Assembly (NCBI GenBank): GCA_000715635.1
Contig: KL569110.1
Span: forward strand, 104,626 to 117,561
Length of the DNA: 12,936 bases
Direction: 5' to 3'
DNA from: Streptomyces violaceus
GTDB taxonomy: Bacteria; Actinomycetota; Actinomycetes; Streptomycetales; Streptomycetaceae
The notes under the pieces were generated by a model. The model was not told the origin of the DNA. It did no database searches and saw only the letters and a program-made list of their open reading frames with translations. The translations under genes and the position numbers were made by a program. Below are positions 7,122-12,936 of this stretch, one piece after another. Position 1 is the stretch's first letter. Each line of letters starts with the position of its first letter.

Positions 7122-7686
7122 GAACCCGGCGTCGTCGTAAAGAAGAGGCAACGCGAAGGGAAGGGTGAGGGAAAACCCTCGATTTGGCGGGGACAGCCGT
7201 GCGGAACGCCCCGCTCCCACTACCCTGTCGCGGAAGCGCTGCGCCCTGCCCTGATCCGGGGGCCGTTCAACGGCCTTGCGGCGGAGGCCTTCTGAGAGGG
7301 CGACAGCCACCGCTGGGCACCCTGCACGGCAGCCACGGGAGTCGCAACCCGTTTATCTCATTCTCGCGTCCGGAATACGGACACCTGCCACCGATAGATG
7401 TGTAACAAGTCCGTTTCGCAGGGATCTTTCACCAAACCCTTTGTCCGGATTTTGGAAGATGTAGGCCTGAGCTGTGATCGAACCGAGACCTCGAGAGTGT
7501 GGTTCGGTCTGGGCGCATGGCAGATAGTTAGGCGCGTAGAGCTCGGATGAAGGGTCACTCGCCGGCAGCGGCGCCGACTCACGAGCGCGGGGGCACCTGA
7601 CACTTTCCGGCACCGGCGACGGGCGGGCGCCGTGATCTGTCCTGTGCTCCCTTTGCGGTGAACCAATGACTTCTTAGGAGGAACCC
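7122..7686 (+). promoter_or_regulatory. Long leader/control region upstream of the bldKB operon
   Basis: About 560 bases without a convincing gene; short open frames here lack good ribosome-binding sites and recognisable products. It holds the perfect palindrome GGCCGTT-C-AACGGCC (7261-7275) and the inverted repeat GTCCG/CGGAC (7368-7372, 7378-7382). A relatively A/T-rich stretch runs from 7351 to 7462, with TTGTCC (7441) and TAGGCC (7462) as a possible but closely spaced (15 bp) promoter. A hairpin lies at 7476-7509. AGGAGG at 7676-7681 is the strong ribosome-binding site for ATG 7687. If the transcript starts near 7470, the untranslated leader is over 200 bases. Which repressors or activators bind here cannot be told by eye. 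Confidence 0.5.
7476..7509 (+). other. Leader hairpin upstream of bldKB
   Basis: GATCGAACC (7476-7484) pairs with GGTTCGGTC (7501-7509), nine pairs with one G-U, plus a possible further G-U inside. The loop contains the palindrome CTCGAG. It lies just after the best promoter candidate, so it could be the 5' stem of the operon mRNA or a protein-binding site. It matches no riboswitch family that I recognise. Confidence 0.4.
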
Positions 7687-9300
7687 ATGCGCGGTGCCAA
7701 GAGCGCCAAGTGGGTCGCGGGGGCGATAGTCGTCGCTCTGGCCGCCACCGCCTGCGGCGGCGACAGTGACGGCGAGGGGAACAACAAGGGTTCCGGACCG
7801 GCCGGATACGTCTCGATCGACGTCGGGGAGCCCCAGAAGCCGCTCATCCCGGCTGACACCAACGAGAGCAACGGCTCGTACGTCATCCAGTCCCTCTTCA
7901 CCCAGCTGCTGGACTTCGACTCCAAGGGTGAGATCGTCTACACGAACGCCGAGTCGGTCACCACCGACGACTCCAAGACGTGGACGGTCAAGCTCAAGAA
8001 GGGCTGGAAGTTCCACAACGGCGAAGAAGTCACCTCCAAGTCGTACATCGACGCTTGGAACTGGTACGCCAACATCAAGAACAACCAGCAGAACTCCTTC
8101 TGGTTCCAGGACATCAAGGGCTACGACGATGTCCACCCGGAGAAGGGTGACCCGAAGGCCGAGACCATGTCCGGTCTGAAGGCCGTGGACGACCACACCT
8201 TCACCATCGAGTTGAAGAACACCATGCCGTACTTCAACTACAAGCTGGGCTACACCACGTGGGCCCCGCTGCCCAAGGTCTTCTACGACGACCCGAAGGC
8301 CTTCGGCCAGAAGCCGGTCGGCAACGGTCCCTACAAGTTCGAGAAGTGGGACCACAAGAAGCTCATCCAGGTCAAGGCCTGGGATGAGTACCAGGGCCCG
8401 AACAAGGCGAAGAACAAGGGCGTCCAGTTCAAGGCCTACACGACGCTCGAGGCCGCCTACAAGGACGTCGTCTCCGGCAACCTGGACATGATCCGCCAGG
8501 TCGGCCCGACGGACCTGCCGAAGTACAAGCAGGACCTGGGCGACGGCGCCATCGAGCAGCCGTACGCGGCCGTCCAGTCGCTGACCCCGGCGTTCTACTC
8601 CAAGACCTTCAAGGACATCGACCCGAAGGTCCTGCAGGGTCTGTCGATGGCGATCGACCGTGACACGATCACCAAGACGGTTCTGAACAACACCCGCACG
8701 CCGGCCGAGTCCTTCACGCCGCCCGGCGTCAAGGGCAACCAGAACCTGGACACCGACGTGTTCACGTACAACCCGGCGAAGGCCAAGAAGCTCATCCAGG
8801 AGGGTGGCGGCGTTCCGGGCAACAAGTTCACCGTCCAGTACAACACCGACGGTGGGCACAAGGAGTGGGTGACCGCGGTCTGCGAGTCCATCCGCAAGGC
8901 CACCGGCGTCGACTGCGTCGGCGACCCCAAGCCGGACTTCGCTACGGACCTCGAGGCCCGTGACAACGACCAGGTGAAGGGCATGTACCGCGGTGGCTGG
9001 GTCGCCGACTACCCGGTCAACGCCAACTTCATGAAGGAGCTCTACCACACCACCGCCGAGGCCAACAACGGCCGCTTCTCCAACAAGGAGATCGACGGGC
9101 TGATGAACAAGGCGGACAACGCCAAGTCCCTCGACGAGTCGGTGAAGGCCTTCCAGGAGGTCGAGAAGAAGCTGGTCGAGCACATGCCGGCCATCCCGCT
9201 CTGGTACTACCGCATCAACGGCGGCCACGGTAAGAACGTCGACAACGTCAACGTCGACTTCCACGGTGACCTCGAAGTGTGGGCCGTCACCACCAAGTAA
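7687..9300 (+). CDS. bldKB: Oligopeptide ABC transporter substrate-binding lipoprotein (BldKB-like)
   Basis: This 537-residue family-5 solute-binding protein is anchored to the outer face of the membrane by lipid and delivers oligopeptides to the permeases encoded downstream. The signal peptide has Arg2, Lys5 and Lys8, a hydrophobic core (10-20) and the lipobox ATAC with Cys23, followed by a Gly/Asp/Ser linker. The mature part shows family features: LKKGWKFHNGEEVTSKSYIDAW (about 99-120), GNGPYKFEKW, the mid-domain AIDRDTI, and a C-terminal MPAIPLWYY. The ATG has a near-perfect AGGAGG at 5 bases, consistent with strong expression. The N-terminus MRGAKSAKW and overall sequence fit my memory of S. 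coelicolor BldKB, part of an importer needed for aerial hyphae. Orthology to that protein rather than to its paralogue (SCO5477-like) is inferred from the typA-sdh neighbourhood. Confidence 0.93.
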   Translation: MRGAKSAKWVAGAIVVALAATACGGDSDGEGNNKGSGPAGYVSIDVGEPQKPLIPADTNESNGSYVIQSLFTQLLDFDSKGEIVYTNAESVTTDDSKTWTVKLKKGWKFHNGEEVTSKSYIDAWNWYANIKNNQQNSFWFQDIKGYDDVHPEKGDPKAETMSGLKAVDDHTFTIELKNTMPYFNYKLGYTTWAPLPKVFYDDPKAFGQKPVGNGPYKFEKWDHKKLIQVKAWDEYQGPNKAKNKGVQFKAYTTLEAAYKDVVSGNLDMIRQVGPTDLPKYKQDLGDGAIEQPYAAVQSLTPAFYSKTFKDIDPKVLQGLSMAIDRDTITKTVLNNTRTPAESFTPPGVKGNQNLDTDVFTYNPAKAKKLIQEGGGVPGNKFTVQYNTDGGHKEWVTAVCESIRKATGVDCVGDPKPDFATDLEARDNDQVKGMYRGGWVADYPVNANFMKELYHTTAEANNGRFSNKEIDGLMNKADNAKSLDESVKAFQEVEKKLVEHMPAIPLWYYRINGGHGKNVDNVNVDFHGDLEVWAVTTK

Positions 9301-9364
9301 GAGGAGCCTTCCGGACCTCTTCCCCCCTCGGCCGTAGACCCGCCGCCGCTCAGGTGGCGGTGGG

Positions 9365-9410
9365 AGGTGCATGGGGGCCGTCTCCTCACCAGGAGGCGGC
9401 CCCCGCACCT
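9365..9410 (+). terminator. Strong intra-operon hairpin after the binding-protein gene
   Basis: A 14-bp stem (9373-9386 with 9391-9404, one G-U) closes a CACC loop. It extends through AGGTGC (9365-9370) and GCACCT (9405-9410) past a 2-base AT bulge, giving 20 pairs. A smaller CCGCC/GGCGG hairpin lies just upstream at about 9341-9362. There is no T-run. It lies in the only sizeable gap of the operon, so partial termination or 3'-end protection that favours the binding-protein mRNA is likely. Confidence 0.75.
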
Positions 9411-9435
9411 GCGTTAACCCCTCACGGAGGCACCT

Positions 9436-10365
9436 ATGGGGCGCTATGTCGCACGACGACTGCTCCAGATGATCCCGGTGTTCATCGGGTCAACCTTGCT
9501 CATCTTCTGCATGATGTACGCCCTGCCCGGCGATCCCGTCCGGGCGATGATGGGGGATCAGGCGTACGACCCGACGGTGGTCGCGAGCATCAAGAAGGAA
9601 CTCGGCCTCGATCAGCCGCTCCTTCAGCAGTACGTGAACTACATGACCGGGCTGTTCCAGGGCGACTTCGGCACCCAGATCGCCAGTCAGCGGCCCATCG
9701 CGGACGTCATCGCCGATGCGTTCCCGGTGACCATTCGGCTGACGCTCTTCGCCTTCACCTTCGTCACCCTCGTGGGCATCGGCCTCGGTGTCGTCGCCGG
9801 CCTGCGCCCCGACACGCTGCGGGACCGCGGACTGCTGACGCTGACGCTGGTCCTCGTCTCGATGCCGTCCTTCGTGCTGGGCTTCCTGCTGCAGTACCTG
9901 CTCGCGTTCAAGTGGCAGGTCACCACGCCCACCGTGACCGACTCGACGGACTTCTCCCAACTCGCGCTTCCCGCCACCGTGCTGGCGTCGCTCTCACTCG
10001 CCTACGTCGCCCGATTGACCCGCACGTCGATCGCGGAGAACCTGCGTTCCGACTACATCCGCACCGCCGTGGCCAAGGGGCTCCCGCGCCGCCGTATCGT
10101 CGGTGTCCACCTGATGCGCAACTCGCTGATTCCCGTGGTCACCTTCCTCGGTATCGAGATCGGCAGCCTGATGACCGGCGCCATCGTGACCGAGGGCATC
10201 TTCAACGTGCGGGGTATCGGCGTCGAGATCTACGATGCGCTCAGCCGGCGTGAGGGCGCCACGGTCGTGGGAATCGCCTCGCTGATGGTGCTCATCTACC
10301 TCGCTGCCAGCTTGATCGTCGACCTGCTCTACGCGGTCCTGGACCCGAGGATCCGGTATGCCTGA
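9436..10365 (+). CDS. bldKA: Oligopeptide ABC transporter permease, OppB/DppB type
   Basis: This 309-residue inner-membrane subunit forms half of the peptide channel. Hydrophobic segments lie at about 11-30, 97-122, 133-158, 176-193, 233-254 and 276-300, the usual six-helix OppB layout. The ATPase-coupling EAA loop, AVAKGLPRRRIVGVHLMRNS, lies at 211-230. The MGRYVARRLLQMIPVF start and DPRIRYA end are typical of streptomycete OppB proteins. ATG 9436 follows GGAGG by 5 bases. Its end overlaps the next permease by 8 bases (ATGCCTGA), indicating translational coupling. The symbol is provisional: as I recall the S. coelicolor naming, KA and KC are the permeases and KB the binding protein, so KA should precede KB, whereas here the binding protein comes first. 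Confidence 0.93.
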   Translation: MGRYVARRLLQMIPVFIGSTLLIFCMMYALPGDPVRAMMGDQAYDPTVVASIKKELGLDQPLLQQYVNYMTGLFQGDFGTQIASQRPIADVIADAFPVTIRLTLFAFTFVTLVGIGLGVVAGLRPDTLRDRGLLTLTLVLVSMPSFVLGFLLQYLLAFKWQVTTPTVTDSTDFSQLALPATVLASLSLAYVARLTRTSIAENLRSDYIRTAVAKGLPRRRIVGVHLMRNSLIPVVTFLGIEIGSLMTGAIVTEGIFNVRGIGVEIYDALSRREGATVVGIASLMVLIYLAASLIVDLLYAVLDPRIRYA

Positions 10366-11320
10366 CAAGACCGTCGAGAAGAAGGTCGAAGCCCTTCCCG
10401 GTGACACCGTGAGCACCGCGGGCGTCGTCGTGACCGACTCGGGCCCGGCTCCCGAGAAGGCGCGCAGCCTGTGGTCCGACGCCTGGCACGACCTGCGGCG
10501 CAACCCGCTGTTCCTGATATCGGCCGTGCTGATCGTGTTCCTGCTGGTGATGTCGATCTGGCCGGGACTGTTCACCAGCGCCTCGCCGCGCGACGCCGAT
10601 CTGGCCAAGCACTATCTGGGGAAGCCGAACTGGGGTCACGTCTTCGCTCCGGACTGGCTCGGCTACGACGTCCAGGGCCGCTCGATCTACGCGCGCGTCG
10701 TCTACGGTGCCCGCGCCTCGATCACCGTCGGTGTGGGTGTCACCATCGCCGTAACCCTCATCGGCACGGTCATCGGCATGATCGCCGGCTACTTCGGCGG
10801 CTGGACCGACACCCTGCTCTCGCGGATGACCGACATCTTCCTCGGCATCCCGTTCCTGCTCGGCGCCCTGGTGGTGCTCAACTCCTTCGACGACCGCACC
10901 GTCTGGGTCGTCATCATGGCCCTCGCCTTCCTCGGCTGGACCCAGATCGCCCGTGTCGCGCGCGGCGCCGTGATCACCATCAAGCAGGCGGACTACGTGG
11001 TGGCCGCCAGGGCGCTCGGTGCATCGACGTCCCGGATCCTGATCCGGCACATCCTGCCCAACGCGCTCGCGCCCATCATCGTCGTGGCGACCATCGCGCT
11101 CGGCGGCTACATCGCGGCCGAAGCCACCCTGTCCTTCCTGGGTGTGGGTCTCGGTGACTCGGCCGTGTCCTGGGGCGGCGACGTGGCGCGAGGACGTGAG
11201 CAGCTCCGTATCGCCCCCCACACCCTGATCATCCCGTCGGTGATGGTTTCGATCACGGTGCTCTCGTTCCTGATGTTCGGCGATGCGGTACGCAACGCCC
11301 TCGACCCCAAGCTGCGCTGA
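10358..11320 (+). CDS. bldKC: Oligopeptide ABC transporter permease, OppC/DppC type
   Basis: This 320-residue second channel subunit pairs with the OppB-type protein. It has a 45-residue cytoplasmic N-terminal tail with the WHDLRRNPLFLIS motif usual for OppC. The first helix is at about 51-69, and an external loop contains GYDVQGRSIYARVVYGAR, a segment shared by OppC/DppC proteins. A helical core runs from about 120 to 310. The EAA loop, YVVAARALGASTSRILIRHI, is at 213-232. It ends with the typical GDAVRNALDPKLR. ATG 10358 lies inside the end of the preceding permease gene, with GAGG 7 bases upstream. The next gene starts 11 bases after its stop. The symbol follows the bldK assignment and is provisional. 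Confidence 0.93.
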   Translation: MPDKTVEKKVEALPGDTVSTAGVVVTDSGPAPEKARSLWSDAWHDLRRNPLFLISAVLIVFLLVMSIWPGLFTSASPRDADLAKHYLGKPNWGHVFAPDWLGYDVQGRSIYARVVYGARASITVGVGVTIAVTLIGTVIGMIAGYFGGWTDTLLSRMTDIFLGIPFLLGALVVLNSFDDRTVWVVIMALAFLGWTQIARVARGAVITIKQADYVVAARALGASTSRILIRHILPNALAPIIVVATIALGGYIAAEATLSFLGVGLGDSAVSWGGDVARGREQLRIAPHTLIIPSVMVSITVLSFLMFGDAVRNALDPKLR

Positions 11321-11331
11321 GGGAGGCGTAC

Positions 11332-12390
11332 GTGACCATCATCGATGAAATGGCCGAGAGGCCCGCGCCGGACGGCTCGCAGGACACGGGCCGCCCGTTG
11401 CTCGAAGTCCGCGACCTGCACGTGGAGTTCCACACCCGCGACGGGGTCGCCAAGGCCGTCAACGGCGTCAACTACTCCGTCTCCGCGGGCGAGACACTCG
11501 CCGTGCTCGGCGAGTCCGGCTCCGGCAAGTCCGTGACCGCGCAGGCGATCATGGGCATCCTCGACATGCCGCCCGGCCGCATCCCCAAGGGGGAGATCCT
11601 CTTCCGCGGCCAGGACATGCTGAAGATGTCCAACGAAGAGAGGCGGAAGATCCGCGGCAGCAAGATCGCGATGATCTTCCAGGACGCGCTGTCCTCGCTG
11701 AACCCGGTGCTCTCCGTGGGCTACCAGCTCGGCGAGATGTTCCGCGTGCACCAGGGCATGTCCAAGAAGGACGCCAAGGCCAAGGCCATCGAGCTGATGG
11801 ACCGCGTGAAGATCCCGGCCGCCAAGGAGCGGGTCGGCGACTATCCGCACCAGTTCTCCGGCGGTATGCGACAGCGCATCATGATCGCGATGGCGCTCGC
11901 CCTGGAGCCGGACCTGATCATCGCCGACGAGCCGACCACGGCCCTCGACGTGACGGTGCAGGCCCAGGTGATGGACCTGCTCGCGGAGCTGCAGCGCGAG
12001 TACAACATGGGCCTCATCCTGATCACCCACGACCTCGGCGTGGTCGCCGACGTCGCGGACAAGATCGCCGTGATGTACGCGGGCCGGATCGTGGAGACCG
12101 CCCCGGTGCACGAGCTGTACAAGCGGCCCGCGCACCCCTACACCAAGGGTCTGCTGGACTCGATCCCGCGCCTGGACCAGAAGGGCCAGGAGCTGTACGC
12201 GATCAAGGGTCTGCCGCCCAACCTGCTGCGCATCCCGACCGGTTGCGCCTTCAACCCGCGCTGCCCCCAGGCCCAGGACGTCTGCCGTACGGACATCCCC
12301 ACCCTGCACCCGGTCACCGAACGGGACGGCACCGAGCTGGCCGGCCGCGGATCGGCCTGCCACTTCTGGAAGGAGACGATCCATGGCTGA
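11332..12390 (+). CDS. bldKD: Oligopeptide ABC transporter ATP-binding protein, OppD/DppD type
   Basis: This 352-residue cytoplasmic ATPase powers peptide uptake. All nucleotide-binding elements are present: Walker A GESGSGKS (60-67), Q-loop Gln117, ABC signature FSGGMRQ (175-181), Walker B LIIADEP (195-201) and switch His233. The C-terminal oligopeptide/dipeptide extension has Cys305, Cys311, Cys318 and Cys343 in the arrangement CAFNPRC...C...C. In related peptide importers this region has been reported, as I recall, to hold a [4Fe-4S] cluster. The start is GTG 11332, supported by GGGAGG at 5 bases; no ATG fits as well. Its end overlaps the next ATPase gene by 8 bases (ATGGCTGA). The symbol is provisional. 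Confidence 0.94.
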   Translation: MTIIDEMAERPAPDGSQDTGRPLLEVRDLHVEFHTRDGVAKAVNGVNYSVSAGETLAVLGESGSGKSVTAQAIMGILDMPPGRIPKGEILFRGQDMLKMSNEERRKIRGSKIAMIFQDALSSLNPVLSVGYQLGEMFRVHQGMSKKDAKAKAIELMDRVKIPAAKERVGDYPHQFSGGMRQRIMIAMALALEPDLIIADEPTTALDVTVQAQVMDLLAELQREYNMGLILITHDLGVVADVADKIAVMYAGRIVETAPVHELYKRPAHPYTKGLLDSIPRLDQKGQELYAIKGLPPNLLRIPTGCAFNPRCPQAQDVCRTDIPTLHPVTERDGTELAGRGSACHFWKETIHG

Positions 12391-12936
12391 GCTCAGCAAG
12401 ACCGACGAGCCGCAGGACGCCACGCCGAACGTCTCCGAGGTCGAGGTCGTCGCCGCCCGCTCCGAGTCGGAGGCGGTCGCCGCGATCGAGGCGCCGGTCG
12501 AGCGGGGCGAGCCGATCCTGCAGGTGCGCAACCTGGTGAAGCACTTCCCGCTCACCCAGGGCGTCCTCTTCAAGAAGCAGGTCGGGGCGGTCAAGGCGGT
12601 CGACGGCATCTCCTTCGACCTCTACCAGGGCGAGACGCTCGGCATCGTGGGCGAGTCCGGCTGTGGCAAGTCCACGGTCGCCAAGCTGCTGATGATGCTG
12701 GAGAAGGCGACCGCGGGCGAGGTCTTCTACAAGGGCCAGGACATCACCAAGCTGTCCGGCCGTGCGCTGAAGGCGGTGCGCCGGAACATCCAGATGGTGT
12801 TCCAGGACCCGTACACCTCGCTCAACCCCCGTATGACGGTGGGCGACATCATCGGCGAGACCTTCGAGATCCACCCCGAGGTGGCCCCGAAGGGCGACCG
12901 CCGCCGCAAGGTCCAGGACCTGCTGGACGTCGTGGG
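12383..12936 (+). CDS. bldKE: Oligopeptide ABC transporter ATP-binding protein, OppF/DppF type, 3'-truncated by window edge
   Basis: This is the second ATPase of the importer, partnering the OppD-type subunit. Only 184 codons and two bases are in the window. After an acidic, Ala/Glu-rich N-terminal extension of about 44 residues, the domain starts at ILQVRNLVKHFPLTQG, the OppF-type opening. Walker A GESGCGKST is at 90-98 and the Q-loop Gln141 lies in MVFQDPYTSLNPRMTV. The ABC signature, Walker B and C-terminal domain lie beyond the edge, so activity cannot be fully judged. ATG 12383 sits inside the previous gene, with AGGAG 7 bases upstream. The N-terminal extension is longer than in E. coli OppF. 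The symbol is provisional. Confidence 0.93.
   Translation, partial: MAELSKTDEPQDATPNVSEVEVVAARSESEAVAAIEAPVERGEPILQVRNLVKHFPLTQGVLFKKQVGAVKAVDGISFDLYQGETLGIVGESGCGKSTVAKLLMMLEKATAGEVFYKGQDITKLSGRALKAVRRNIQMVFQDPYTSLNPRMTVGDIIGETFEIHPEVAPKGDRRRKVQDLLDVV

Noticed and set aside
7203..7226. GGAAC and TACCCT as a promoter pair
   Set aside because: TACCCT has no matching -35 at normal spacing, and GGAAC lacks the GTT-type -10 at 16-17 bases.
7184..7405. 73-codon open frame in the bldKB leader
   Set aside because: No convincing ribosome-binding site, a Pro/Gly/Arg-rich product and no recognisable domain.
7518..7527. Possible AdpA-type site TGGCAGATAG upstream of bldKB
   Set aside because: It differs from the consensus TGGCSNGWWY at three defined positions.
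7579..9408. 609-codon minus-strand open frame opposite bldKB
   Set aside because: Val/Leu/Asp-rich mirror translation of a well-supported binding-protein gene; no motif or ribosome-binding context supports it.
7687..12936. TTA (bldA-dependent) leucine codons in the bldK-like genes
   Set aside because: I looked through these genes by eye and saw no TTA triplet, so tRNA-bldA control of their translation is not supported.

Overview
The window looks like a Streptomyces chromosome. GC content is very high with strong G/C bias at third codon positions, GTG is used as a start, lipoprotein signal peptides are of the actinobacterial kind, and I saw no TTA codon in the genes I read through. All identifications come from reading the translated sequence. 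No database search was run.

Left part, minus strand (1-2507): a succinate dehydrogenase operon read right to left. It starts with a 96-residue predicted coiled-coil protein, followed by a five-helix membrane anchor (SdhC) with a conspicuous Cys-His-x-Cys-x-His motif, and then the flavoprotein SdhA, which runs off the left edge. The iron-sulfur subunit would be expected just outside the window.

Middle (2508-7140): a 289-bp divergent control region separates that operon from a rightward family-5 (oligopeptide type) solute-binding lipoprotein gene. This gene is split by an apparent one-base deletion near 2932: the lipoprotein signal peptide is in one frame and the whole binding domain is in another. 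Its 3' end runs into a GC-rich dispersed repeat of a type common between Streptomyces genes. Next comes typA/bipA, a ribosome-associated translational GTPase, closed by a 20-bp perfect hairpin terminator.

Right part (7141-12936): a roughly 550-bp leader with palindromes and hairpins, then a five-gene oligopeptide ABC importer operon: binding lipoprotein, two permeases and two ATPases (the second cut off by the right edge). Protein similarity and the sdh-typA neighbourhood match what I remember of the S. coelicolor bldK locus (around SCO5112-5116), an importer required for aerial mycelium formation. Symbols are given on that basis and are provisional. The operon is tightly built: two 8-bp ATG...TGA overlaps and one 11-bp gap. 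The exception is the 135 bp after the binding protein, which carries a strong hairpin that probably lets the binding protein be made in excess of the membrane parts.

I see no entirely new system. The best leads are the frameshifted binding protein with its unusual charged insert, the possible membrane-embedded Fe-S site in SdhC, and the RNA structures around typA and bldKB.
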